From NCBI RefSeq assembly GCF_036634175.1, contig NZ_JAZIFX010000001.1, positions 3,782,001 through 3,846,000 of the forward strand: a stretch of 64,000 bases of DNA, in the 5' to 3' direction. Origin of the DNA: Streptomyces sp. P9-A2. GTDB lineage: Bacteria > Actinomycetota > Actinomycetes > Streptomycetales > Streptomycetaceae. Below, in pieces: positions 52,737 through 60,556 of the stretch. A program made the position numbers and the translations under genes. The notes beneath the pieces are model-generated. The model was not told the DNA's origin. It did no database searches and was given only the letters and a program-made list of their open reading frames with translations. Position 1 is the stretch's first letter. Every line of letters begins with the position of its first letter.

Positions 52737-53216
52737 ATGACGACCACCGAGACCGGCGCGGACGTGCCCCCCTCTCCGGACACCACGGACAGGGCGGACG
52801 GGACGGGCATGACGCGGGTGACGACCACAACCGGAACGAAAAGCGTCACCGACACCCCGGCCGGGACCGATTCGACCGACTCCGCCCCCGACCCCGTACC
52901 CGCCTCCGGCATCGTGACCGATCACGACCGGGGCATCCACGGCTACCACCACGAGAAGCAGGAACATCTCAAGCGCCTGCGCCGCATCGAGGGCCAGATC
53001 CGGGGCCTCCAGCGGATGGTCGACGAGGACGTCTACTGCATCGACATACTCACGCAGGTGTCCGCCTCCACCAAGGCTCTGCAGTCCTTCGCGCTGCGAC
53101 TGCTGGAGGAACACCTGCGCCACTGCGTGGCGGACGCGGCCCTCAAGGGCGGCGACGAGATCGACGCCAAGGTGAAGGAAGCCACCCAGGCCATCGCCCG
53201 CCTGCTCCGCACCTGA
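52737..53216 (+). CDS. csoR: CsoR, copper-sensing repressor
   Basis: 159 residues. The C-terminal about 90 form the four-helix CsoR/RcnR fold: HLKRLRRIEGQIRGLQRMVD, Cys in VYCIDILTQVSAS, and His plus Cys in LLEEHLRHCVADA. This gives the Cys-His-Cys Cu(I) site of true CsoR proteins rather than the formaldehyde or persulfide types. The first about 65 residues are a disordered Thr/Asp/Pro-rich extension. ATG 52737 with aggagg upstream. No copper exporter gene is adjacent, so its other targets lie elsewhere. Confidence 0.92.
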   Translation: MTTTETGADVPPSPDTTDRADGTGMTRVTTTTGTKSVTDTPAGTDSTDSAPDPVPASGIVTDHDRGIHGYHHEKQEHLKRLRRIEGQIRGLQRMVDEDVYCIDILTQVSASTKALQSFALRLLEEHLRHCVADAALKGGDEIDAKVKEATQAIARLLRT

Positions 53217-53285
53217 CCCGCCGGCCCCGGAACCACCGGCACAGGGAGCACCGGCATCGGCCCCGACCGCTACGGACCGGGTCGA

Positions 53286-53345
53286 TACGAACCGGGCTGC
53301 TACGAACCGGGCTGCTACGAACCTGACCGGTACGATCCCGACCGA
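53286..53345. repeat. 15-bp degenerate tandem repeat, four copies
   Basis: tacgaaccgggctgc at 53286 and 53301 is identical; diverged copies at 53316 and 53331. It overlaps the 3' end of the small minus-strand gene and encodes its Arg/Ser/Tyr-rich tail. Confidence 0.75.
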
Positions 53346-53551
53346 TACGGACGACGCACACGCACCCCGGCCACCGGCTCCGTACGCACCTCGGCCACCC
53401 GCAGCACCTTGTCGATGCTCTCCAGGCTGAGCGGCCCCTGGGCGGCGGAAGCCGCGATGATCAGCTCCCCGCACAACTCGATCTCGGCGAGGGCCACATG
53501 GTCCTGAACCAACCCACCGCCGAGCGGAGCCACGCCCGTCACCTCATCCAT
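53315..53551 (-). CDS. 78-residue conserved-type protein
   Basis: From ATG 53551: MDEVTGVAPLGGGLVQDHVA, then LAEIELCGELIIAASAAQGP and IDKVLRV, a compact alpha/beta-like small protein I associate with Streptomyces hypotheticals next to csoR. The C-terminus (RPYRSGSYRSGS) derives from the 15-bp repeat and may vary between strains. An upstream in-frame ATG at 53611 is possible. Confidence 0.6.
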   Translation of the reverse strand: MDEVTGVAPLGGGLVQDHVALAEIELCGELIIAASAAQGPLSLESIDKVLRVAEVRTEPVAGVRVRRPYRSGSYRSGS

Positions 53552-53632
53552 ACGGTCATACGGCCAGAGACTCCCTAGCGTAGACAGCCCCACGCTCCCC
53601 GCGCATGGCACGTAAGGGCTAGTTCACGCCGG

Positions 53633-54529
53633 TCATTCTCGGCTCGCACTCCGGCCCACTCCCTCGATCCGCTCCTCCGCGATCCGGCCCGCGTAAATGT
53701 CGCCGGGCTTCGGGAGGTGTACGTCGACCGGGGCGCCGAAGTCGTAGAGCAGGGTGGTGGAGGCGACCGCGACCGGGTCGGAGTGCTCCTCGTTCACGAA
53801 GCTGAAGCGGTGGCGGACCTTGCGGATGCGCCCCTGGTCGTCGAGGTAGACGTCGAAGGGGACCTCGGGGGTGGCGAACCCGGTCGCCGCCGCGCCGAGC
53901 GGCTTCCTGTTCGCCTCCGAGGCGGCGTCCGCGGCCTCGTGCAGGTCCGCGGTGCCCCGGTAGTGGCGCACCGCGGCGCCCGCGAGTTCCGTCCTCCCCA
54001 CGTACGTCGCCGTCCGCGCCCCGCGCAGCAGCTCGGCGGCGGTGAACGGGTCGGTGACGCCTCCGGTGACGAGGTTCCCGTCGGCCAGGGTCCCGGTGTC
54101 CACCCGCACCCACTTGTCGGCGGGCACTCCGGCGCCCCGGTCCTTCATGAACAGCGCGCCCGGCGCCAGCAGCTCGGTGACGGGCCGGCGCACCGGCGCC
54201 CCGGACGGATCCTGCGGCAGCAGCACTTTCAGCCGGCCGATCCGCTTGCGGTAGTCGTAGACGCCCTCCCCCCGGATGGTCACGCGGGTGCCGCCGGTGG
54301 CCATCTCCATGGACGTACGCGCCTTGGAGCTGCCCGCGTCCACCAGCGCGTCGGCGGCCTCCCGCACGGCCACCGCCACCTCACCGGCGGCCGTGCCGCC
54401 GCCCCCGCCGCCGGTCGCGGCGCCGCTGCGGCCGCACCCCGAGACGCCCACGAGGGCCAGCCCGCCGGCCACCCCGAGAACAACGACCGCGTCACCGATC
54501 CGCGTACGTCGCGGTTGCCGTCCAGCCAT
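53633..54529 (-). CDS. secreted lipoprotein, LppX/LprG-like
   Basis: 298 residues. Lipobox VSGC after a hydrophobic signal (VVVLGVAGGLALVGVSGC), Gly-rich tether, then a beta-rich domain with MATGGTRVTIRGEGVYDYRK and FVNEEHSDPVAVASTTLLYDF, like LppX/LprAFG lipid-carrier lipoproteins. It may carry lipids across the cell wall space. ATG 54529 with gggag upstream; an earlier in-frame ATG exists. Confidence 0.82.
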   Translation of the reverse strand: MAGRQPRRTRIGDAVVVLGVAGGLALVGVSGCGRSGAATGGGGGGTAAGEVAVAVREAADALVDAGSSKARTSMEMATGGTRVTIRGEGVYDYRKRIGRLKVLLPQDPSGAPVRRPVTELLAPGALFMKDRGAGVPADKWVRVDTGTLADGNLVTGGVTDPFTAAELLRGARTATYVGRTELAGAAVRHYRGTADLHEAADAASEANRKPLGAAATGFATPEVPFDVYLDDQGRIRKVRHRFSFVNEEHSDPVAVASTTLLYDFGAPVDVHLPKPGDIYAGRIAEERIEGVGRSASRE

Positions 54530-54683
54530 GGTTCGTCCACTCCCGCTACGTCCGACACGGGCCATCCCTTTTTCAGGGTTAACGACCGGTAGGGAACCCC
54601 GTCACGGATCCCGTCACGGCCCTTGTCGCGGCCCTTGTCGCGAGCATCGCCACGGCCTGTGTCACGCGGCCCCGCCCGGGCGG

Positions 54684-54689
54684 TACCTT
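54684..54689 (+). promoter_or_regulatory. -10 element of a leaderless transcript
   Basis: taccttgg with tacctt at 54684-54689, 6 nt, then GTG 54696; no Shine-Dalgarno. Confidence 0.5.
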
Positions 54690-54695
54690 GGTCGG

Positions 54696-54857
54696 GTGGA
54701 ACCTCAGGACACCAAGGCGCACTCCCCGGAGCACCGGATCACCACCGCCGAACTGGGACCTTTCTGCTTCGCCCGCTGCAGTTGCGGCTGGCGCGGCCCC
54801 GCGCGAAGAGCCAGGAGTCTGGCCCGCACCGAGGGCCGGAAACACGCGGTGGGGTGA
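54696..54857 (+). CDS. 53-residue Cys-containing small protein
   Basis: Reads VEPQDTKAHSPEHRITTAEL then FCFARCSCGWRGPARRARSL and a basic tail. The C-x3-C-x-C-G-W-x-G cluster looks like a treble-clef or zinc-binding knuckle. Leaderless start, and its stop overlaps a terminator, so it is a complete short gene. I recall similar proteins in other Streptomyces; function unknown. Confidence 0.65.
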   Translation: MEPQDTKAHSPEHRITTAELGPFCFARCSCGWRGPARRARSLARTEGRKHAVG

Positions 54858-54890
54858 CCTTCCCGGGTATGCACCCGGTGGTCACCCCAC
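54849..54890 (+). terminator. two-level hairpin terminator
   Basis: gtggggtgacc (54849-54859) pairs with ggtcaccccac (54880-54890), and an inner stem ccgggt/acccgg. It starts inside the last codons of the 53-residue gene. Confidence 0.8.
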
Positions 54891-54966
54891 CGATCGGTTC
54901 ACGTCCTGCGCTCGGCGCTCCGTGTTCCGTGTTCCGTACAGGAGGAGGGGAAGCGCGCCGCGCGGC

Positions 54967-55659
54967 CTACGCCGCCAGGTCGCGCCTCCCCGTCTCCGAC
55001 GACCGCGCCTCTCCGGGCGTCACCCGTCCGTCGGCCCGCCCCCCTTTGATCAGCCACGCCCCCCGCCGCGACTGCTCGATCGACCGCATCAGCGGGGTCA
55101 GCAGCGCCATGGCCGGCGGCGACAGGAGCAGGGCGACCGACGTGCCGAGGGCGAGTCCGCCCACGACGTCCGTCGGGTAGTGCACACCCATGTAGACCCG
55201 GATGAACCCACCCAGCACTCCGAAGAACAGGCCGATCATCCCGAGCCGCCGGTTGGCCAGGAACAACCCCACCGCCAGCGCCATACAGAGCGTCGCGTGG
55301 TCGCTGACGAACGAGTAGTCGGTCTTGCCGTCGACCAGGACCTCGAGCCCCTCGTGGTCGTAGAAGGGTCTGCGCCGTTCCACGAACCCGCGGATCGGCA
55401 CGTTGATCAGGACGGCGATGCCCGCCGCGAGCGGGGCCCACACCAGGGCCGCCACGGTCGGGGCCGCGTCCTCGCCGCCCCGCTTCCTGACGCCCCACCA
55501 GCACCACACCAGCATCCCCAGCAGGGCGAACAGCAGGCCGAACTCGCCCACGAATTCCATGAGGTGATCGAGCCAGGGTGGCGCGGCCTTCGCCAGGCCG
55601 TTGATGTCGTACAGCAGGTCGACGTCGGGGTTCGACCCGGAGTCGGCGAGTCCAGCCAT
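54967..55659 (-). CDS. PAP2-family phosphatase (possible undecaprenyl-diphosphatase)
   Basis: 230 residues with five to six transmembrane helices. Motifs: VERRRPFYDH (first, K/R-x6-R-P type), TDYSFVSDHATLCMA (second, with a D replacing the usual G before H) and RVYMGVHYPTDVVGG (third). Acts on lipid or nucleotide diphosphates at the outer face; BcrC-like undecaprenyl-diphosphate recycling is plausible because of the VSDHA form. ATG 55659 with aagggg upstream. Confidence 0.87.
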   Translation of the reverse strand: MAGLADSGSNPDVDLLYDINGLAKAAPPWLDHLMEFVGEFGLLFALLGMLVWCWWGVRKRGGEDAAPTVAALVWAPLAAGIAVLINVPIRGFVERRRPFYDHEGLEVLVDGKTDYSFVSDHATLCMALAVGLFLANRRLGMIGLFFGVLGGFIRVYMGVHYPTDVVGGLALGTSVALLLSPPAMALLTPLMRSIEQSRRGAWLIKGGRADGRVTPGEARSSETGRRDLAA

Positions 55660-55870
55660 TGGTGCTGAGGCCCCTTCGTCATCTCTCTCGGCGCACAGTG
55701 CGATACGCCATTCCGCCACCCCCGTGGTGTGTAGATCCGCTGACTGTTCGGGCTACGACAACAGGAACGCACGGCTCCTGCGTGTACGTTCCAACTCCAC
55801 TGAATGATCACGCAGACGTTACCGAAGAGAGATTCGTCATCGCAGCTCAGGGGGCTGGTTCAACGGCCGG

Positions 55871-56875
55871 TCAGACCGTCGTGGGGAGTGCTTTCGCGCC
55901 ATCTTCGGTGACGCGGGTGGCACCAAAGTAGTCAGGTGTGTCGATCGGGTCGAATCGGATGACCGCACCCGGACGCGGCGCATTGATCATGTATCCGCCA
56001 CCGACATAAATGCCCACATGCCGGATCGCCCGCGAATTGGTGAGGTCGTCCGAGAAGAAGACCAGATCACCGGGGAGCAGTTCGTCCCGCCCGGGATGCG
56101 GTCCCGCGTTGTACTGGTCGTTCGCCACCCGCGGCAGCGTGATGCCCACGGTCTCGTACGCGGCCTTCGTCAACCCCGAGCAGTCGAAGCGTCCTCCCTG
56201 GTCAGCGGTGCCGTTGCCGCCCCAGAGATAGAGTGTGCCGAGCTTCTTCTGGGCGTAGGCGATGGCTCCGGCCGCCTGCTTGGACGGGTCGACCCGGCCG
56301 ACCGGAGCGGCGAAGCTCTTCTCCAGCGAGCGGATGCGCTGGACGTAGTTCTGCGTCTCCTTGTACGGCGGCACCCCGCTGTACTTGATGACCGCGTACG
56401 CCCCCGCGTTGTAGGAGGCCAGCATGTTTTCGGTCGGATCCCCCGGGACGTCCTTCACATAGCCCGCGAGGGCGCAGTCGTACGTCGCCGCCGACGGAAT
56501 CGCGTCGTTCGGGTCCCATACGTCCCGGTCCCCGTCCCCGTCCCCGTCGACCCCGTGGGTGGCCCAGGTGCCGGGGATGAACTGCGCGATGCCCTGCGCC
56601 GCCGCGTGACTCTGCGCCTTCGGGTTGAACCCGCTCTCCTGGTAGAGCTGGGCGGCGAGCAGCGCCGGGTTGATGGCCGGGCAGAGATTGCCCCAGGTCG
56701 CCACGAGCTGCCGGTACGCGGCCGGCACGGCCCCCTTCGCCAACGTCTTGGCGGCCCCGCCGCCGGCCCCGCCCGCGAGGTTCCCCGCGACGACGTAGAC
56801 CCCGACGGCGAGCAGCATGACGAAGGCGACCGCCGAGCTCCCGGCGACCCCCACCGCGATCCAGGCCTTACGCAC
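55871..56875 (-). CDS. lytic transglycosylase (SLT) - NlpC/P60 endopeptidase
   Basis: 334 residues. N-terminal transmembrane anchor (AWIAVGVAGSSAVAFVMLLA). Transglycosylase domain with catalytic Glu in LLAAQLYQESGFNPKAQS, then AAAQGIAQFIPGTWATHG and NMLASYNAGAYAVIKY. The C-terminal NlpC/P60 domain has Cys in FDCSGLTKAAYE and His in RHVGIYVGGG. It cuts both glycan and peptide parts of the wall. Next to the membrane-apparatus operon at 59-64 kb and reminiscent of the VirB1/TcpG wall hydrolases of conjugation machines. GTG 56875 chosen with gagggg upstream. Confidence 0.92.
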   Translation of the reverse strand: MRKAWIAVGVAGSSAVAFVMLLAVGVYVVAGNLAGGAGGGAAKTLAKGAVPAAYRQLVATWGNLCPAINPALLAAQLYQESGFNPKAQSHAAAQGIAQFIPGTWATHGVDGDGDGDRDVWDPNDAIPSAATYDCALAGYVKDVPGDPTENMLASYNAGAYAVIKYSGVPPYKETQNYVQRIRSLEKSFAAPVGRVDPSKQAAGAIAYAQKKLGTLYLWGGNGTADQGGRFDCSGLTKAAYETVGITLPRVANDQYNAGPHPGRDELLPGDLVFFSDDLTNSRAIRHVGIYVGGGYMINAPRPGAVIRFDPIDTPDYFGATRVTEDGAKALPTTV

Positions 56876-57031
56876 CGTCAACCACCCCTCGGCGTCCAGG
56901 AGTCCGCTGCCCACGTCCGGGGTCAGTGTAGAGGCGGGCGTCCCCCTCCGGGGTGATCATGTGAGGGGAGCGACGGACGCGCCGCACGGGCCGGGACGCA
57001 CTACGGGGTACGAGAGGTGTGAGGTACGGCG

Positions 57032-57442
57032 TCACCCGCCGCACTCCGCCCACACCAACTTCCCGCCCCCCACGGCCCCCGCACCCCACGAGGACGCACA
57101 CGCCCGCACCAGCGGCAGCCCCCGCCCGTTCTCGGAGTCGTCCGGCGGCGCGTCGAGCGCCACCGCGTCGGTGAAGCCCGGCGGCACCCACGGGTCCGTG
57201 TCCCACACCCCGACCCGCAGCCGCCCCTCCTCGGCGGCACGCACCCGCAGGGCGTAGGGACCGGTGGTGTGCAGATACGCGTTGGCCAGCAGTTCGGCGG
57301 CCACGAGTTCGGCCGTGGGCGCGAGTTCCCCGAGACCGTGCGCCCCCAGCACGGTCCGCAGGGTGACCCGGGCGATGCGCGGAGCGCGGGGGTCGTGCGG
57401 GAGCTGAAGGGTGTAGGACCAGGGCGGGGTTACGGTGGGCAT
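57032..57442 (-). CDS. HATPase_c regulatory protein (anti-sigma-factor-like)
   Basis: 136 residues, a lone GHKL ATPase domain: N-box ELVAAELLANAYLHTTG, G1 WDTDPW, G2 ENGRGLPLVRAC. Typical Streptomyces RsbW-like kinase partners of the XRE/DUF397 modules. Divergent from the XRE gene at 57649, the usual arrangement. Confidence 0.9.
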   Translation of the reverse strand: MPTVTPPWSYTLQLPHDPRAPRIARVTLRTVLGAHGLGELAPTAELVAAELLANAYLHTTGPYALRVRAAEEGRLRVGVWDTDPWVPPGFTDAVALDAPPDDSENGRGLPLVRACASSWGAGAVGGGKLVWAECGG

Positions 57443-57648
57443 GGAAGTCTCCGATCACTGACGGCAGTTGGTGGGTTGCGTACGGTGGTGACCCAGTGGC
57501 GGTGTCGATCCGTCGATCGGTGCACTTCTGGGGCGGGGCGCCGAAAACTAAAGTAGCGACGCTCCAGCTAACGCATTAGCCAGATTCTCGGATCTGCATT
57601 AGTTGCCACCCTTGTGGGTGACAGTTCCGCCAGGGAGGCGTCAGGACC

Positions 57649-58494
57649 GTGAGAACCAGGCCGACCGGTCGTCAGCTCCGATTGGGCGTGGAGCTGCGGA
57701 AACTCCGGGAGCGTGCAGGGCTCACCGCGACGGAAGCCGGTCAACTTCTCGGCGTGAAGCAGAACCAGGTCAGCAATACGGAGGCCGGACGCATCGGTGT
57801 GAGTCCCGAACGCGTGCGTACCCTGGCCCACCATTACAAGTGCGGCGACCCGGCTCTCATCCAGGTGCTCAGCGACATGACCGCCGACCGCAGACGGGGC
57901 TGGTGGGAGGAGTACCGCCAACTGCTGCCCGCTGCGCTGCTGGACATGGCCGAGCTGGAGCATCACGCCGCACGCTTGCGCACCGCCGTCACCGTGCACA
58001 TCCCCGGTCTGTTCCAGATCACGGAGTACGCCCGCGAGATCTTCCGACAGGCGGTGCCGGAGCTTCCGCCACCCGACGTAGAGCACCGGGTGTCATTCCG
58101 GATCAAGCGGCAGGCGGTGCTCTTCCGGAACCCTCCGACTCCGCAGCAGGTGATCATTCACGAGGCCGCACTGCGCATGAAGTTCGGTGGGTCCGATGTC
58201 ACACGCGAGCAGCTCAAGTACCTCCTGACGATGAGCGAGCGGGACCACATCGCCATACAGGTCATCCCGTTCGACGCGGGCACCTTCGCGGGCTCCGGCC
58301 AGTCGATCTACTACGCCGAAGGTCCCGTGCCACAGCTCGACACGGTGAACCTCGATCAGTCGCACGGCCCGGTGTTCCTGGACGCCGAGGCACAGCTGCA
58401 CAAGTACCGCGTACTGCTCGACCGCCTGGAGGCTGCGGCCCTCGCTCCCGAGGCGTCACGGCCCTTCATCCACCGCATCCTCAAGGATCTCTGA
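57649..58494 (+). CDS. XRE-family HTH regulator with DUF5753 domain
   Basis: 281 residues. HTH LGVELRKLRERAGLTATEAG then VKQNQVSNTEAGRIGVSPER; DUF5753 domain with ITVHIPGLFQ-like VTVHIPGLFQITEYAREIF, RVSFRIKRQAVLFR and AIQVIPFDAGTF. Same architecture as the protein at 35135. GTG 57649. Followed after 10 bp by the DUF397 gene with which it presumably acts. Confidence 0.92.
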   Translation: MRTRPTGRQLRLGVELRKLRERAGLTATEAGQLLGVKQNQVSNTEAGRIGVSPERVRTLAHHYKCGDPALIQVLSDMTADRRRGWWEEYRQLLPAALLDMAELEHHAARLRTAVTVHIPGLFQITEYAREIFRQAVPELPPPDVEHRVSFRIKRQAVLFRNPPTPQQVIIHEAALRMKFGGSDVTREQLKYLLTMSERDHIAIQVIPFDAGTFAGSGQSIYYAEGPVPQLDTVNLDQSHGPVFLDAEAQLHKYRVLLDRLEAAALAPEASRPFIHRILKDL

Positions 58495-58504
58495 AGGAGC
58501 CCTC

Positions 58505-59008
58505 ATGCCCGCGTTCACCTGGCAGAAGTCGTCGTACTGCGGCGAAGGCGAATCCTGCGTCCATGTAGCCGCCGTTGCCCCGCCCGTCATCAACTGGCAG
58601 AAGTCGTCTTACTGCCCCGAAGGCAACTCCTGCATACACGTAGCCGCCACCGCCCCGCCCATCACCAACTGGCAGAAGTCATCCCTGTGCGGAGAAGGCG
58701 ACTCCTGCGTCCACATAGCCACCGCTGCCCGGTCCATCCACATGACCGAGTCCGCCGACCCCAGCGGAGCGATACTCACCACTACCCCCGACGACTTCCT
58801 GACCCTCATTCAAGCGCTGAAGCAGGGACGGCAGATGGCGGACGGCCGGCGTACCGGTATCGAGGTGGTCGTCGGCGACGACGACACGGTCCGTATCCGT
58901 GCCACCGCCGCCCCGGACACCACCGTCACCACGGACCGACGCAAGTGGGACGCCTTCGTCCTGGGCGTACGCGCGGGTGAGTTCGACCATTTCGTGGCCC
59001 GTCCGTGA
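58505..59008 (+). CDS. DUF397 protein with a triplicated N-terminal motif
   Basis: 167 residues, more than twice the normal DUF397 length. The family's first motif W-Q-K-S-S-x-C-x-E-G-x-S-C-x-H-V appears three times at 25-residue intervals (Trp 6, 31 and 56; DNA 58520-58744). One copy of the second half follows, in divergent form, ending RKWDAFVLGVRAGEFD. The first half normally pairs with DSK/F-x-x-x-W; here that second half is replaced by TTTPDDFLTLIQALKQG. Each repeat holds two Cys and one His, a possible metal or redox site. Coupled to the XRE regulator. Confidence 0.88.
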   Translation: MPAFTWQKSSYCGEGESCVHVAAVAPPVINWQKSSYCPEGNSCIHVAATAPPITNWQKSSLCGEGDSCVHIATAARSIHMTESADPSGAILTTTPDDFLTLIQALKQGRQMADGRRTGIEVVVGDDDTVRIRATAAPDTTVTTDRRKWDAFVLGVRAGEFDHFVARP

Positions 59009-59215
59009 TACACAGAGTGACGATACGATTCATCACCCACCGACCCGCGCCCCCTTCGGGGACCAGCGCGCGCCGGTGACAGCCGTTGTTCACACAAAAC
59101 CCGCCAACCAATGACGCCGAGTCGGCATGCCACGGCGTCATCGTCGGCGACAATGGGCCCTGACCTCTGCATGCCCGCAGAGGCACGGAACGACCCGACA
59201 GGGGCGGTGACTTAC

Positions 59216-59524
59216 ATGTTCTTCGCGGCCGACGAGGGAGACATCAACACCATCATCGGTGGGATCGCTCCCGACTGGGGTCCCTTCGGCAGCCTGGGCA
59301 ACGAGGCCAAGGTCATGATCGAAGTGATCATGGCGCTCGCCATCCTGATCTGCCTTGGCATCGCGATCTGGGGCGCGGCGAAGCAGCGCATCGGTGCGAC
59401 GGCGCTGCGGGACACGTTCAGCGCGGAGCAGGGCAAGGGTTTGATCGTCGCCGGTCTCACCGGCGTCTTCATCATCGGTTCGCTGGGCACGGTGTTCACC
59501 ATCGTGTACGGAATGGCCGTGTAG
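59216..59524 (+). CDS. cmdF: small membrane protein of the cmd-type cluster
   Basis: 102 residues with two transmembrane helices (VMIEVIMALAILICLGIAIW, then GLIVAGLTGVFIIGSLGTVF) separated by a basic loop, like small pilin/VirB2-type or T4SS membrane subunits. First gene of a rightward set whose order and types match cmdF-E-D-C-B of S. coelicolor (remembered), reported to affect differentiation and antibiotic production. ATG 59216; a GTG 9 bp upstream is possible. Confidence 0.7.
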   Translation: MFFAADEGDINTIIGGIAPDWGPFGSLGNEAKVMIEVIMALAILICLGIAIWGAAKQRIGATALRDTFSAEQGKGLIVAGLTGVFIIGSLGTVFTIVYGMAV

Positions 59525-59615
59525 GGCGCCGCCCCATGCCTCTGACCGGGCATGCCCGGTCTCCCCTCCACCCCACCCGCCCGTCGCGCCCACCGCCCGA
59601 GGTTGCGTTTCCCTG

Positions 59616-59729
59616 ATGTCGACTCATAACACCGCGCCCGCGCGGGGACCAGCACGGCTACCGTCGTACCAGGAGTACGCGGAGTACGAGGTGTTTCCGC
59701 ACGACGCTGAGGGGGCGCACGCGGTATGA
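59616..59729 (+). CDS. 37-residue acidic/Tyr-rich peptide coupled to the next gene
   Basis: ATG 59616; stop at 59729 overlaps the next start (ATGA at 59726). Sequence has SYQEYAEYEVFPHDAEG. It has no membrane segment. The overlap strongly suggests translation, either for its own product or as a coupling uORF. gaggtt lies 11 nt upstream. Confidence 0.5.
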   Translation: MSTHNTAPARGPARLPSYQEYAEYEVFPHDAEGAHAV

Positions 59730-60556
59730 GTCTCGGAGACGAGTACGAGAACACCGGTGGGTACGGCGGCACGGGCCAGACCCGTACCCGCATGCCGGAG
59801 AGCGGCGGCGGTCCGCACGGCGGCGGGCGCAGAGGCGGCCGCACGTCGTCCCGCAGTTTGGTCATGGTGGTCGGCGTGGTGGTGCTCCTGATCGCCGCGA
59901 TCGCCTTCGCGAACCGTGGAGGAGACGATTCCTCAGCAGGCGAGGGCGACGACGACTCCCCCCAGGCAGCGGCAACGGCCCCCTCCGGGGAGAAGCCGGT
60001 CCGGTCGGCCAACGCCGGCATCCCTTCCGGCTTCGCCCACAACCGCCAGGGGGCGGAGAGCGCGGCGGCGAACTATGCGGTGGCGCTGGGGTCGGCCGAG
60101 ATGTTCAACAAGAGCAAACGCGACGCCATCCTGAATTCGGTCATCACCCCCGCACGGGCCGCGGGCTTCGCGACCACCCTGGACAAGGCTTACACGCCTG
60201 AGTTCAACAAGAACGTGGGCCTCAACGAGGACGGCACCACGCCCGAGGGCTACACGTTCGTCTCGCGTACGAGCCCGATCGGCACCAAGGTCATCGAGTC
60301 GTCCGACAACGCCGCGACGGTCGAGGTCTGGTGCAGTGGCCTCCTGGGACTCGCGGGGGAGAACTCTACGAACCCGGTCACCAGCAGCTGGTTCACCATC
60401 ACCATTCAACTCGGGTGGGCCAACGACGACTGGAAGATCGTGACCCACTCTCAGAAGGACGGCCCCGCGCCGGTTCCCGGCGATGAGCGGGCTTCCAGTG
60501 CCGAAGAGATGGCGAAGACCGTCGAGGAGTACGGAGGGTTCACGTATGCCCGATAG
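59726..60556 (+). CDS. cmdE: bitopic membrane protein, VirB8/TcpC-like
   Basis: 276 residues: Gly/Arg-rich cytoplasmic start, one transmembrane helix (LVMVVGVVVLLIAAIAF, about 46-62), an acidic linker and an extracytoplasmic domain (SAAANYAVALGSAEMFNKSK, TVEVWCSGLLGLAGE, WFTITIQLGWANDDWKIV). The last segments resemble the NTF2-like fold of TcpC/VirB8 conjugation proteins. Overlaps the next gene by 11 bp. Confidence 0.75.
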   Translation: MSLGDEYENTGGYGGTGQTRTRMPESGGGPHGGGRRGGRTSSRSLVMVVGVVVLLIAAIAFANRGGDDSSAGEGDDDSPQAAATAPSGEKPVRSANAGIPSGFAHNRQGAESAAANYAVALGSAEMFNKSKRDAILNSVITPARAAGFATTLDKAYTPEFNKNVGLNEDGTTPEGYTFVSRTSPIGTKVIESSDNAATVEVWCSGLLGLAGENSTNPVTSSWFTITIQLGWANDDWKIVTHSQKDGPAPVPGDERASSAEEMAKTVEEYGGFTYAR

